From the NCBI GenBank assembly GCA_016124535.1, contig WGNK01000002.1:124001-188000 (forward strand): a stretch of DNA of 64,000 bases, written 5' to 3'. The DNA is from Azospirillum sp. (GTDB taxonomy: Bacteria; Pseudomonadota; Alphaproteobacteria; Azospirillales; Azospirillaceae). The position numbers and the translations under genes are program-made. Shown here in pieces: positions 7,222 to 19,373 of this stretch (positions are counted from its first letter, which is position 1; every line of letters starts with the position of its first letter). A model generated the notes under the pieces. That model did not search any database. It was not told where the DNA came from and was given only the letters and a program-made list of their open reading frames with translations.

Positions 7222-9080
7222 GGCCGTCGCGCCGATCCGGTCAGCCGTGCGGCAACCCTGCCGACGACACCGCTGAGACCGGAGGGGCAGACGAGCACCA
7301 TGGCGAGGATGACCGCGCCGAGCAACAGCCGCCAGTGGCCGGTACCGCGCATCGCCTCGGTCTCCAGGCCATGGAAGACAGCAGCGCCGACCAGCGGACC
7401 GCTCAGGGCCTCCAGCCCCCCGAGCAGGACCATGACCAGGCCATCGACCGAGGTCGGCACCGCCAGCAGCGCCGGAAACACACTGCCTTTGGCAAAGGCT
7501 TGCAGTCCGCCGGCCAGCCCGGCGAGCGCGCCGGCCAGGGCAAAGGCGAGCCAGCGCAGCCGATCGACCGGCAGGCCAACCGCCGCGGCGCGCAGCGCCG
7601 AATCGCGGCTGGCCCTCAGGGCATAGCCGAACGGCGCCGCGACCAGCCGGCGCAACCCCAGCATCGCCCCGGCGCACAAGACCAGGGTCAGCCAGTAATA
7701 GGCGGCGCGACCACTCGCCCAGGGCTCGGGCCAGATGCCGAGCAGGCCGTTGTCGCCGCCGGTCACCGACGACCACTGGAATACGATCGACCACAAAATC
7801 TGGGCGAAGGCCAGGGTCAGCATGGCAAGATAGACGCCACCGAGGCGCACGCACAACGCCCCGACCAGCGCCGCCCCCAGCCCGGCGGCCAGCGGTGCCA
7901 AGGCCAGGGCCGGTAGCATCGCGGCATCGAGCCCGGTCACCGCCAACGCCGCGCCATAGGCACCGAGCCCGAAGAACGCGGCATGGCCGAACGACACCAT
8001 GCCGCCGACCGCGAGCAGGAAGTGCAGGCTGGCGGCGAACAGCGCCAGAATGAAGATTTCGGTCAAGACGATCAGGCTGTAGTCGTTGGCCGCCAACGGC
8101 ACCAGGGCCAACAGGCCAAGCGCGATCCCGCCGACCAGCCGGGCAAGCGGCCCTGGTGGCGCGAAACTGCCCTGGGAGAGCGCCTGGTGGCTGCCGGCCG
8201 CCGGCTCGGCGCGGCCGAACAGCCCGTTGGGCCGCAGCATCAGCACCACCGCCATGACCAGGAACACCAGCACCAGGGCGATGCGCGGAAAGGCCAGAAT
8301 CCCGAAAGCCTGGAGCACTCCGATCAATAGCGCCGCCACGAAGGCGCCGCCCAGGCTGCCCATGCCGCCGATCACCACGACCACGAAAGCTTCGATCACG
8401 GTCGCCATATCCATCTGCAGCGTGATCGCCTCGCGCGGCACCTGCAGCGCCCCGCCCAGCCCGGCCAGCGCCGAGCCGAGGAACAGCACTCCGGTGAACA
8501 GCCGGTGCTGGTCGATCCCCAAGGCTGCCGCCATCTCGGGGTCTTCGGTGGCGGCCCGCACCCGAGTGCCCCAGCCGGTTCCGTGGAACACCAGCCGCAG
8601 CAGCCCGAGCACAACCGGCCCCAGCGCGATCAGGAACAGATCATAGACAGGGAAGCGCAGGCCGAGCACCAGGACGGTGCCGGTCAGACCCGGCGCCCGC
8701 GGCCCCAGCAGATCCTCCGGTCCCCACAGCGCGAGCGCGGCATCCTGGACGATCAGGACCACGCCGAAGGTGGCGAGCAGCGGAAACAGCTCGGGCGAAC
8801 GATAGAGCCGGCGCAGCACCAAACGCTCCAGCAGGACGCCCAGACCGCCCGCAACCAGCGCCGCCAGCCCGACCGCCGCCCAGAAGCCGAAGCCACCATC
8901 GGGCAGCCGGCCGATCAGGTCGATCGTCAGATAGGCGCCGAGCATGGTGAACGAACCATGGGCGAAATTGACGATCCGGGTCACCCCGAAGATGATCGAC
9001 AGCCCGCTGGCGATCAGGAACAGCACCGAGCCGGCGGCGAGCCCGCTCAGCAATTGGACGACGAGATGAGCCATCGACAT
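7218..9080 (-). CDS. Fused LivH-LivM permease of a branched-chain/amide ABC transporter
   Basis: A 620-aa inner-membrane protein that joins the two permease subunits normally made separately. Residues about 1-290 are LivH-like (IIFGVTRIVNFAHGSFTMLG near the N-terminus; VVIGGMGSLGGAF and RPNGLFGR at the end of the half). A short linker (about 290-315) leads to a LivM-like half (VGGMVSFGHAAFFGLGAYGA, GGVYLAMLTLAFAQILW, TGGDNGLLG). There is no internal stop, so this is a genuine fusion or a family with natural fusion. It is preceded by 99 nt after the binding-protein gene and overlaps livG. Roughly 16-18 membrane helices are expected. Confidence 0.9.
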   Translation of the reverse strand: MSMAHLVVQLLSGLAAGSVLFLIASGLSIIFGVTRIVNFAHGSFTMLGAYLTIDLIGRLPDGGFGFWAAVGLAALVAGGLGVLLERLVLRRLYRSPELFPLLATFGVVLIVQDAALALWGPEDLLGPRAPGLTGTVLVLGLRFPVYDLFLIALGPVVLGLLRLVFHGTGWGTRVRAATEDPEMAAALGIDQHRLFTGVLFLGSALAGLGGALQVPREAITLQMDMATVIEAFVVVVIGGMGSLGGAFVAALLIGVLQAFGILAFPRIALVLVFLVMAVVLMLRPNGLFGRAEPAAGSHQALSQGSFAPPGPLARLVGGIALGLLALVPLAANDYSLIVLTEIFILALFAASLHFLLAVGGMVSFGHAAFFGLGAYGAALAVTGLDAAMLPALALAPLAAGLGAALVGALCVRLGGVYLAMLTLAFAQILWSIVFQWSSVTGGDNGLLGIWPEPWASGRAAYYWLTLVLCAGAMLGLRRLVAAPFGYALRASRDSALRAAAVGLPVDRLRWLAFALAGALAGLAGGLQAFAKGSVFPALLAVPTSVDGLVMVLLGGLEALSGPLVGAAVFHGLETEAMRGTGHWRLLLGAVILAMVLVCPSGLSGVVGRVAARLTGSARRP

Positions 9081-9179
9081 TCATCGGGTCCGGGGGCCGG
9101 TGGGCGCCCCGGCGGGGGTATCGGGGCCAGCGACCCCGACCATTTGAGATCAGGGCGCCGGCAATCGGGCCGCGATAAA

Positions 9180-10436
9180 TCAGGGCGCCGGGCGCAGGGT
9201 GCGGACGATATCGTCGGCCGGCAGGTAATCGGCACCATCGGCATAGCGCCAGTCAACCATCGTGCCGCGGCCGTCCTTGACCGCGATGCGTCCGACATAG
9301 GCGCCCATGGTCGATTGGTGATCGATCGCCCGGAAGCGGATCGCGCCGAACGGGCTCATCACTTCGAGCCCCTCGAAGGCCTCGACCAGCCGCTCGGTCG
9401 CGGTCGATTCGGCCTTTTCGAGCGCCGCCGCGATCGCCTTGAACGTGGTGTAGCCGACCACCGAGCCCAGCCGCGGCGGCTCGCCGAAGCGGCGGCGATA
9501 GGCTTCGAGGAAGACGCGATGCTCCGGAGTCGTGATCTGGTCCCAGGGATAGCCGGTGACGATCCAGCCGACCGGCGCCTCGTCCTTCAGCGGGTCGAGA
9601 TATTCCGGCTCGCCGGTCAGCAGGCTGACCACGGTGCGGCCCTCGAACAGGCCGCGCTGGGTGCCCTCGCGCACCATCTTGGCGAGATCGGCGGCGAAGG
9701 TGGCGTTGAACAGGGCGTCCGGTTCCAGCGCCGCCAGCGCCTGCACCGTGGTGCCGGCCTCCAGCTTGCCCTGGGTCGGCCATTGCTCGCCGACGAAACT
9801 CGTCCCCGGCTTGCGCTCTTTCAGCAGGGTCTTGAACCAGCCCGTGGCGGATTGGCCGTATTCGTAATTGGGCGCCACCGTCGCCCAGCGCCGCGCCGGC
9901 AACTTTGCCGCCTCTTCGACCAGCATCGCGCACTGCATGTAGTTGCTCGGGCGCAAACGGAAGGTGTAGCGATTGCCCTTGCTCCAGGTCAGGGAGTCGC
10001 TGAGCGGCTCGGCGGCGACGAACAGTATCTTGTTGTGCTGTGCAAAATCGCCGACCGCGAGCCCGATATGGGAGAAGAAGGTGCCGGCGAGCAGCGCCAC
10101 CTTTTCCGCCGCCACCAGTTCCGAGGCGATGCGCACGGCGTCACCCGGCTTGGCGCCGTCGTCGCGCGAGATCACCTCGAGTGGCCGACCGCCGAGCACG
10201 CCGCCGGCGGCGTTGATTTCCTCGACCGCGAGCTGCCAGCCCTGGCGGTAGGGCACGGTGAAAGCCGGCAGGCCGGTGTAGCTGTTGATCTCACCGATGC
10301 GCACCGGTTCGGCGGCCACCGCCGGGACGATGGGCAACATCGCCGCGCCCAGGGCCACTGCGGCAAGGGCCACTGCGGCAAGGGCCTGTGTCGCGACAAA
10401 GCCAAGGCTGGGAGCGCTTTTTTTGAGAGTCGGCAT
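9180..10436 (-). CDS. Periplasmic substrate-binding protein of the Liv-type ABC transporter
   Basis: 418-aa secreted protein. The N-terminus has a long signal peptide (about 40 residues, with the repeat ALAAVALAAVALGAA from a small tandem duplication) ending at VAAEPVRIGE. The mature part has the type I periplasmic fold of the LivK/AmiC/UrtA class: EEINAAGGVLGGRPLEVI and RDDGAKPGDAVRIASELV early on, and VVGYTTFKAIAAALEKA late. It lies between the GS-like gene (86 nt upstream) and the fused permease. The ligand is unknown; the operon partner suggests an amine, amide or amino acid rather than plain branched-chain amino acids. Confidence 0.88.
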   Translation of the reverse strand: MPTLKKSAPSLGFVATQALAAVALAAVALGAAMLPIVPAVAAEPVRIGEINSYTGLPAFTVPYRQGWQLAVEEINAAGGVLGGRPLEVISRDDGAKPGDAVRIASELVAAEKVALLAGTFFSHIGLAVGDFAQHNKILFVAAEPLSDSLTWSKGNRYTFRLRPSNYMQCAMLVEEAAKLPARRWATVAPNYEYGQSATGWFKTLLKERKPGTSFVGEQWPTQGKLEAGTTVQALAALEPDALFNATFAADLAKMVREGTQRGLFEGRTVVSLLTGEPEYLDPLKDEAPVGWIVTGYPWDQITTPEHRVFLEAYRRRFGEPPRLGSVVGYTTFKAIAAALEKAESTATERLVEAFEGLEVMSPFGAIRFRAIDHQSTMGAYVGRIAVKDGRGTMVDWRYADGADYLPADDIVRTLRPAP

Positions 10437-10522
10437 AACGGCCTGATCCGAACGGAGGAAGGGACAGTCGGGTAAAATCTAGGTACCAGATCTCCTGCGA
10501 TCACGAAGAAAGAAGCCGCCGC

Positions 10523-11866
10523 TCACACGTTCAGCAGCAGATTCTCGCGCTCCCACGAGCTGATCACCCGCTGGTAGGCGTCGTATTCGGCTTCCTTGAC
10601 GAAGGACACCGCCGCGACGAATTTTTCGCCCAGGACCTCGCGCAACGGCTTGCAGGCGTTGAATTTGTTGAGCGCCTCGGCCTGATGGCGGGGCAGCGTG
10701 AAGGCCAGCCGGTGGGCACTGCCGCGGACCGGGTCGGTCGGTTCCATCTCGTTGATCATGCCGAGATAGCCGCAGGCCAGCGACGCCGCGATCGCGAGAT
10801 AGGGGTTGGCGTCGGCGCCGGCGACCCGGTTCTCGACCCGCCTGCCCTCGGGCGGCGACAGCGGCACCCGGAACCCGGTGGTGCGGTTGTCGCGGCCCCA
10901 ATGGACATTGATCGGCGCGTCCGAGCCGGTGACCAGGCGGCGATAGGAATTGACGTTGGGCGCCAGCAGCGTCATCGCCGCCGGCAGAAACTTCTGCAGC
11001 CCGGCGATATGGGACAGGAACAGCGGGGTGTCATTGCCCTCGGGGTCGGAGAACAGATTGCGCCCGGTCTGACTGTCCACCACGCTCTGGTGAAGATGCA
11101 TGGCGCTGCCCGGCTCGCCTTGCATCGGCTTGGCCATGAAGGTGGCATAGACCTGGTGGCGGATCGCCGCCTCGCGCGCGGTCCGTTTGAACAGAAAGGC
11201 CTGGTCGGCCAGCTCCAACCCGTCACCGTGGTTGAAGTTGATCTCGATCTGGGCGGCACCGGCCTCGTGGGTCAGGGTGTCGATGTCGATATTCTGGGCT
11301 TCGCAATAGTCGTAGACATCCTCGAAGATCGGGTCGAATTCGTTGACCGCGTCGATGCCGAAGGCCTGGCGTCCGCTCTCGGTGCGCCCGGAGCGGCCGA
11401 CCGGCGGCACCAGCGGATAGTCGGGATCCTTGTTGACCTGGACCAGGAAGAACTCCAGTTCCGGCGCCACCACCGGCCGCCAACCGCGGCGTTCGTAAAG
11501 CTCCAGGACCCGGCGCAGGACATGGCGCGGCGAGATATCGACCGGGCTGCCGTCGGCGTGGACGCAGTCGGTGATCACCTGGGCGGTCGGCTCGGAATAC
11601 CAGGGCACGATGCGGATCGTGTTGGCGTCCGGGATCATGTAGACGTCCGAATTCTCCGGACTGGTAACGTCCTCGTCCTCGGGGTATTCCCCGGTGACGG
11701 TCTGGACGAAGATCGCTTCGGGCAAACGCAGGCCGCGATCACGCAGGATGCGCAGGAACTTGTCGGCGGGCACGATCTTGCCGCGGGCAATGCCGGACAT
11801 GTCGGGGATCAGACACTCGACCTCGGTGATGCGGTGGGTCCTGATGAAGTCTTCCAAGGGACTCAT
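10523..11866 (-). CDS. Glutamine synthetase family protein (gamma-glutamylpolyamine synthetase-like)
   Basis: 447-aa ATP-dependent ligase of the GS superfamily. Key motifs: VVAPELEFFLV (metal-binding glutamates), EINFNHGDG, MHLHQSV, WGRDNRTTGFRVP and ENRVAGADANPYL. It lacks the long N-terminus and the adenylylation-site tail of housekeeping GlnA, and resembles PuuA/GlnA3-type enzymes that glutamylate polyamines or other amines. ATG 11866 is preceded by AAGG; the frame is open far upstream but not homologous. It heads the operon with the fused ABC importer, so it probably acts on what the importer brings in. Upstream 197 nt hold no sigma-54 site that I could find. Confidence 0.85.
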   Translation of the reverse strand: MSPLEDFIRTHRITEVECLIPDMSGIARGKIVPADKFLRILRDRGLRLPEAIFVQTVTGEYPEDEDVTSPENSDVYMIPDANTIRIVPWYSEPTAQVITDCVHADGSPVDISPRHVLRRVLELYERRGWRPVVAPELEFFLVQVNKDPDYPLVPPVGRSGRTESGRQAFGIDAVNEFDPIFEDVYDYCEAQNIDIDTLTHEAGAAQIEINFNHGDGLELADQAFLFKRTAREAAIRHQVYATFMAKPMQGEPGSAMHLHQSVVDSQTGRNLFSDPEGNDTPLFLSHIAGLQKFLPAAMTLLAPNVNSYRRLVTGSDAPINVHWGRDNRTTGFRVPLSPPEGRRVENRVAGADANPYLAIAASLACGYLGMINEMEPTDPVRGSAHRLAFTLPRHQAEALNKFNACKPLREVLGEKFVAAVSFVKEAEYDAYQRVISSWERENLLLNV

Positions 11867-12063
11867 GGGGGCGACCTTTTGCGGCACGATGGCGGACGTC
11901 TTTCCTACTGCGAAGAACCGGCGCTTTGCGGAGTACGGGCTCATTGTCGAGCACGGAGCCGAGTATGGCGCCGACCGGGCGTCAGCGCCAGCCCAACCAG
12001 GAGTCCGCAGCATCGCAACAGCCCTGTGCAATTCCGCCCCGACCGATGCGCGGTGCCGGGTGT

Positions 12064-14889
<2,826 letters not shown>

Positions 14890-14908
14890 GCCACCGCCGA
14901 ATCAGGCG

Positions 14909-15910
14909 CTATTGCAGCGCTTTGAGCTGAAGGTCGATGGCCTCGAGGCGGGCGCGGCGGACCGCTTCGTCACCCGGGGCGGCTTCGACCCTGGCCCGCT
15001 CCTTCATCAGGCCGATGATCCGGATCGGCACCAGCTGGTCGTTGGTCGAGGCGCGAAAGCCGCTGCCGCCCAGATTGAGGCTGGCCAGGATCGCTTTCTG
15101 CTCCGGCGACGTCCGGCCATAGGACAGCAGAAACGCCCGGACGACCCGCTTCAGCCCGTCGGACAGCGTGCCGCGCCACACCAGCGGATCTGACGGCAGC
15201 AGCGGTGAGCGCCAGATGATGCGCAGCCGGGCATGGTCGGCCGGGTTGGTTTTTTCAAACGCCTCCAGCGTGATGGTATTGTTGGTCGCGACATCGACCT
15301 CGCCGCCGAGCACCGCCCGGATATTGTCCTCGTGGTTGCCCGAACGCATGGCCGCGAACAGCTTGCGGGCGTCCAGGCCGTTCTTGGCAAAGACATAGTA
15401 GCCGGGAACCAGATTGCCGGAGGTCGAGGTCGGGTCGCCGTTGCCGAAGCGAAGCCGGGCGGCCTGCTGCAAGACCTGGTCGAGCGTCGCCAAGCCGCTG
15501 TCGTCGCGGGTAATCAGCACCGACCAGTAGCCCGGATTGCCGGCGGCATCGATGACCTGGCCGAACACTTCGGCGCCGGCGCGGTCAACCGCCTCGATCG
15601 CCGCCTTGTTGCCGGTCCAGGCGACATCGATCCGGCCGGAGGCGAAGGCATCTACCAGATCGCCATTGTCCGGCGGATAATAGCCGGACACCGCAAGACC
15701 GGTCAGGCGCGCCATATCGGCGAAAAAGGGCTCCCACACCCGGCGGGTCGCCTCCAGCCCCATATCGGAACTGACCCCGAACGACAGCCGCTGCGCCTCG
15801 GCGGCACCGACACGGCTCGGCGCCCCGGTGAGCGTGACCACCAGCACCGTAACCACCAGCAGCGCGGCCGTCCGCAGCAGGGTGGCCGCCCTTGGAAACC
15901 AGCCCGTCAC
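14909..15910 (-). CDS. PhnD-like periplasmic binding protein, probable sensor partner
   Basis: 333-aa secreted protein of the phosphate/phosphite/phosphonate-binding (PhnD) family. Signal peptide of about 35 residues (TLLRTAALLVVTVLVVTLTG core), then LSFGVSSDMGLEATRRVWEP, YYPPDNGDLVDAFASGRIDV and ASTNDQLVPIR near the end. GTG 15910 is chosen because AAGGGGG lies about 6 nt upstream; an in-frame ATG at 15982 adds 24 residues without a good site. No ABC permease or ATPase is near, and the hybrid kinase follows at 19 nt, so sensing rather than transport is the likely job. Confidence 0.85.
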   Translation of the reverse strand: MTGWFPRAATLLRTAALLVVTVLVVTLTGAPSRVGAAEAQRLSFGVSSDMGLEATRRVWEPFFADMARLTGLAVSGYYPPDNGDLVDAFASGRIDVAWTGNKAAIEAVDRAGAEVFGQVIDAAGNPGYWSVLITRDDSGLATLDQVLQQAARLRFGNGDPTSTSGNLVPGYYVFAKNGLDARKLFAAMRSGNHEDNIRAVLGGEVDVATNNTITLEAFEKTNPADHARLRIIWRSPLLPSDPLVWRGTLSDGLKRVVRAFLLSYGRTSPEQKAILASLNLGGSGFRASTNDQLVPIRIIGLMKERARVEAAPGDEAVRRARLEAIDLQLKALQ

Positions 15911-15990
15911 GACAGCCCCCTTCCAGAATCTCTGGCCAGCTTGCGCCGGGTGAGGGGAAGCGTCAAGTCGCCGTGGACTCATGACGAGGC

Positions 15991-17238
15991 TCAGTGGCCA
16001 TCCGGGGCGGTCAGCGCCGGGCACGGCAGGGCATCCTGCGGCGGCGGGCCGCGCAACTCTCGCTCCAGCAGCGCCATCAACACCGGCACCGCGACCCCGA
16101 CCGCGATTGCCGCCATGGCGTTTTCCGGCATCGCGATCAGCCGCCCATCCGGTGCGGTGTCCAGGATCACTGCGGACAGGAAGGCGCCGGCCGAGGCGGC
16201 GGCGTTCTGCAGCGCGGTCGCCAGGGCCATGAAGCCGGCGCGCTCCTGCAACCCCGGCACCTTGGAAATCGTCGCGGTATTGGCAACCAGGCGTGCAGAA
16301 TTGCACACCATGAACACCGGCACCAGCGCCATCACCGGCAGCACCAGCACCGGGCTGACGTAACAGCCCCAGATCGCCCCGGACAGCCCGATCGTGGCGC
16401 CGAGGCTGACCGGTGCCGCACCGAAGCGATCGACCAGCCGGCCGGCCGCACGCATGGTGAAAAAGCTGATGGTGCCGCCGATCAGATAGAGCAGCCCGAG
16501 TTGGGGCCGCGGAAACCCCAGATTGAACTGGACGAAGGCGGAGATATTGGGAACGATCATGAAGATCTGGATCATATTGAGCAGGATCATCAGATAGGCG
16601 AGCCAGTTGCGCCGCCGCCCGAGCAAAAGAGCGAACAGCGCCAACCAGGTGCCGGTCTGATCGCCGAGATGGCGGCGCTGGGGTGGCAGGATCAGCACCA
16701 CCGCCAGCGCCACTGCCAGACCCAGACCGGCAACCGCGAAGAACGGCAGGCTCCAGCCGCCGAGCCGGGCCAGTTCCAGGCCGATCGGGATGCCCAGCAC
16801 CGCCGACAGCGAGAACGAGCCCATCACCATGCCCATCGCCTGGCCTCGCCGCTCCGGCGCCACATTGTCGGCGATCACCGCGACCGCCAGTGCCATTGCC
16901 GGGCCGCCGAAGGCACCGGCGGCCAGCCGGGCGGCGATCAGGGTGGGCAGATCGACCGCAAGACCGCCCAACGCGGTCGCCGCGACCAGCCCGGCCAAAG
17001 CCCAGGCCATGGCCCGTCTGCGGTCGAAGCGATCGAGATAGAAGGTGCCGGCGAGCCCGGACAGGCAGGCGGCGAGCGAGTAGGCGCCGCCGATCCAGCC
17101 GATATGGGCGGCGGGAATTCCGAGTACGGCGGCAAAATCGGGGCCGAGCGGCACCACCATCATAAAATCGAGGATCGCGACAAACTGCACGCCCGCGATC
17201 AGCAGCACGATTCGCCGTTCCGGCGCGGTCAGAGCCAA
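15991..17238 (-). CDS. MFS transporter, DHA1-like
   Basis: 415-aa major-facilitator carrier with about 12 membrane segments. DRFDRRRAMAWALAG after the second helix matches the loop 2-3 signature. FMMVVPLGPDFAAVLGIPAA in helix 1 resembles drug/sugar efflux carriers. Start taken as TTG 17238, because GGAG lies 8 nt upstream and it gives the natural N-terminus ALTAPERRIVLL; the frame stays open to 17316. Ends 80 nt before the PhnD-like gene. Substrate unknown. Confidence 0.85.
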   Translation of the reverse strand: MALTAPERRIVLLIAGVQFVAILDFMMVVPLGPDFAAVLGIPAAHIGWIGGAYSLAACLSGLAGTFYLDRFDRRRAMAWALAGLVAATALGGLAVDLPTLIAARLAAGAFGGPAMALAVAVIADNVAPERRGQAMGMVMGSFSLSAVLGIPIGLELARLGGWSLPFFAVAGLGLAVALAVVLILPPQRRHLGDQTGTWLALFALLLGRRRNWLAYLMILLNMIQIFMIVPNISAFVQFNLGFPRPQLGLLYLIGGTISFFTMRAAGRLVDRFGAAPVSLGATIGLSGAIWGCYVSPVLVLPVMALVPVFMVCNSARLVANTATISKVPGLQERAGFMALATALQNAAASAGAFLSAVILDTAPDGRLIAMPENAMAAIAVGVAVPVLMALLERELRGPPPQDALPCPALTAPDGH

Positions 17239-17273
17239 CCGGTGTACTCCTGAACAAGGTCGGGGGCGGCGGT

Positions 17274-18233
17274 TCAGCCCCAGGGGCCGCTGGAGCCGGA
17301 GCCCTTGCCGCTCCACGGCCCATGGCGGGTGGTCCGCCCGGTACCATAGCGGGGCGTAGCGCTGCCGGGCGGCGGCGCATCGCTGCCGGCCATCCGGCGC
17401 AAGCGGCGAACCCGCTCATCCATCGGCGGATGGGTCGAAAACAGCCCGGCGAAGGCGCCACCGCGGTGCAGCGGATTGACGATGAACAGATGGGCGGTGG
17501 TCGGATGGGTTTCGGCAACCGGGTTTTCCACCCGTGCGACCACGGCGTGGAGATTGGTCAGGGCATTGGCCAGCCAGTTCGGCTGGCCGCAGATCTGGGC
17601 GCCGATGCGATCGGCCTCGTATTCGCGGGTCCGGCTGATCGCCATCTGCACCAGCATGGCCGCGAGCGGCGCCAGGATCGCCAGCAGGATGGTCGCGATC
17701 GGACCGGGGTCGTTGCGTTCGTCGCTGCTGCGCGCGGCACCGAAGAACATGCCGAAATTGGCCATCATGGCGATCGCCCCGGCGAGGGTGGCGGTGATCG
17801 TCATGATCAGGGTATCGCGGTTTTTGACATGTGCCAGCTCGTGGGCAATCACGCCGGCGACTTCGTTCTGGCTGAGACGGTTCAGCAGGCCGGTGGTGGC
17901 GGCAACCGCGGCATGGCGCGGGTCGCGGCCGGTGGCGAAGGCGTTGGGCTGGTCCGATTCGATCACGAATACCCGCGGCATCGGCAGCCCGGCACGGAAG
18001 GCCAGCTGCTGGACGATGCCGAACAGCTGGGGTGCCGTCTGCACCGAGACCTCGCGCGCGCCATACATGTTGAGCACCATCTCGCCGGAATTCCACCAGG
18101 CGATCAGATTCATCACCAGCGCCGCGACAAAGGCGAACATCATGCCGGTGCGGCCGCCGATCAGCCCGCCGAACATGACGAACAGCGCGGTCATGCCGGC
18201 CAGAAGAACCATGGTCTTGACGTAGCTGTTCAT
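17274..18233 (-). CDS. htpX: HtpX zinc metalloprotease
   Basis: 319-aa M48-family membrane protease that degrades misfolded inner-membrane proteins alongside FtsH. Two N-terminal membrane helices (about 5-48), zinc motif HELAH (131-135), helices at about 143-166 and 176-200, and the third ligand within REYEAD (203-208). The C-terminus has an unusual 35-residue G/S/P/T-rich tail. Divergent from the DUF1674 gene with 123 nt between, so the shared upstream region should hold both promoters. Confidence 0.95.
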   Translation of the reverse strand: MNSYVKTMVLLAGMTALFVMFGGLIGGRTGMMFAFVAALVMNLIAWWNSGEMVLNMYGAREVSVQTAPQLFGIVQQLAFRAGLPMPRVFVIESDQPNAFATGRDPRHAAVAATTGLLNRLSQNEVAGVIAHELAHVKNRDTLIMTITATLAGAIAMMANFGMFFGAARSSDERNDPGPIATILLAILAPLAAMLVQMAISRTREYEADRIGAQICGQPNWLANALTNLHAVVARVENPVAETHPTTAHLFIVNPLHRGGAFAGLFSTHPPMDERVRRLRRMAGSDAPPPGSATPRYGTGRTTRHGPWSGKGSGSSGPWG

Positions 18234-18356
18234 GTTGGCGCCAAAAAAGGGGAATTTGCCCGCGACCCGAGATATGGCATCGCGGCCAAGGCGGGTTCAA
18301 GGCCATGGCCGCGTCCGGGGCTTGGCGCACAGCAGTTTCCGCGCCATAGTTGCGCC

Positions 18357-18560
18357 ATGACCAACGACAATGCCATTTCGGCCCCGCCCGCCGCCCTTGC
18401 CGATGCCGTCTCCGCGGCTGACCCCGCCGTTCCAGGCGCCGCCACGCCACCGCCGCCGGCGATACCGGTGCAAAAGCCCGGCGAACTCGGCGGCCCCACC
18501 GGCCCCGAACCGACCCGCTACGGCGATTGGGAACGCAAGGGCCGCTGCAGCGATTTCTGA
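18357..18560 (+). CDS. DUF1674 protein (succinate dehydrogenase assembly factor 4-like)
   Basis: 67-aa protein. The C-terminal half GPTGPEPTRYGDWERKGRCS is the DUF1674/SDHAF4 signature. In eukaryotes SDHAF4 binds flavinylated SdhA and protects it until it joins SdhB; bacterial members are presumed to act likewise. The first 40 residues are Ala/Pro-rich and probably disordered. A succinate dehydrogenase operon lies about 17 kb to the left in this window, which fits the role but is not linkage. Confidence 0.88.
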   Translation: MTNDNAISAPPAALADAVSAADPAVPGAATPPPPAIPVQKPGELGGPTGPEPTRYGDWERKGRCSDF

Positions 18561-18568
18561 GCTGGGCC

Positions 18569-18662
18569 GGCCGCGCCTGCGGCGCCGATCAGGGCCGCGC
18601 CTGCGGCGCCGATTAGGGCTGCGCCTGCGGCGCCGATTAGGGCTGCGCCTGCGGCGCTGGGG
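18569..18662. repeat. Tandem 24-bp repeat, about four copies
   Basis: Four adjacent 24-bp units starting GGCCGCGCCTGCGGCGCCGA or GGCTGCGCCTGCGGCGCCGA, the last one incomplete, begin 9 bp after the DUF1674 stop. Units differ by one to two transitions. Each holds a GC palindromic core, so the transcript could form repeated stems. Confidence 0.9.
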
Positions 18663-18756
18663 GCCGGAAAATTCCCGGCGACCGATTCGCCGATCGGACA
18701 GGCCGCCCCAGCCGGTCGGCCTCGAGCCCATCCGCCCTCGGCGCGACATCGCGCCT

Positions 18757-18787
18757 AGGAACGACTACCTATAAAAGTTCTTTTTTT
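18757..18787 (+). terminator. Weak terminator downstream of the DUF1674 gene
   Basis: A 6-bp stem AGGAAC/GTTCTT (one G-U) with a 14-nt loop is followed by five T. The stem is short, so strength is doubtful, but it is the only U-tract structure between the DUF1674 gene and the nuclease gene. The rest of 18663-18870 shows nothing else clear. Confidence 0.4.
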
Positions 18788-18870
18788 GTTCTTCGCGTCG
18801 GGATAGAGTCCCCGCCGTCGGCTCGGGCGCATCGGATGCCCTGGCCCAAGATGTCGGGGAGGGATCACCG

Positions 18871-19347
18871 GTGGCGCGCAGGGATTGGCTGGGGCGGATC
18901 GCACTTCCGACGGCATTGGCCGGTTCCCTGACCGGCGCCGTGATCGCCTATGCCCATGGCGGTGCCGACCTGGTCGCCGGGCCGGTCGCCGCCGAGGTGG
19001 TGCGGGTTGTCGATGGCGATACCCTCGACGTGCGGGCCCATGTCTGGCTCGGCGCCTATATCGAGATCGCGGTCCGGCTCGACGGCGTCGATGCTCCGGA
19101 GCTGCACGGCCACTGCGCGCAGGAGCGCGATCTGGCCGTGGCGGCGCGCGGCCTGGTCGAGCGGCTGCTCGGCGACGGCGCCGCCGCCCAGCTCCACGAC
19201 ATCCGCCCCGACAAATATGGCGGCCGGGTGCGCGCCCGCGTAGTCACCGGCGCCGGTACCGACCTGTCCCAGGCCCTGCTGGATGCCGGCCTCGCCCGCC
19301 CCTACCGCGGCGGCCACCGCCAGCCGTGGTGCCCGGACGCCGGCTGA
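18871..19347 (+). CDS. Thermonuclease (SNase-like) family protein
   Basis: 158-aa staphylococcal-nuclease-fold protein with an N-terminal hydrophobic segment (about residues 8-28), so exported or membrane-tethered. VVDGDTLDVRA, then VRLDGVDAPELHGHC, and DKYGGRVRARVV supply the metal-binding aspartates, the arginine/glutamate of the active site and the second arginine. It starts with GTG, with GGGAGGGA about 6 nt upstream. Predicted Ca2+-dependent DNA/RNA hydrolysis in the periplasm; a role in nutrient salvage is inference. Confidence 0.82.
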   Translation: MARRDWLGRIALPTALAGSLTGAVIAYAHGGADLVAGPVAAEVVRVVDGDTLDVRAHVWLGAYIEIAVRLDGVDAPELHGHCAQERDLAVAARGLVERLLGDGAAAQLHDIRPDKYGGRVRARVVTGAGTDLSQALLDAGLARPYRGGHRQPWCPDAG

Positions 19348-19373
19348 TACCCCCCTGGCCGGATAGCTCGTCG

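Noticed and set aside
11867..12063. Sigma-54 promoter for the GS-like operon
   Set aside because: No GG-N10-GC pair with acceptable flanks was found on the minus strand in this gap.
16167..17518. A fusion of the MFS carrier region with the PhnD-like protein in one long minus-strand frame (14909-17518)
   Set aside because: The part beyond 15982 is the wrong frame of the MFS gene; the carrier is encoded intact in another frame at 15991-17238.
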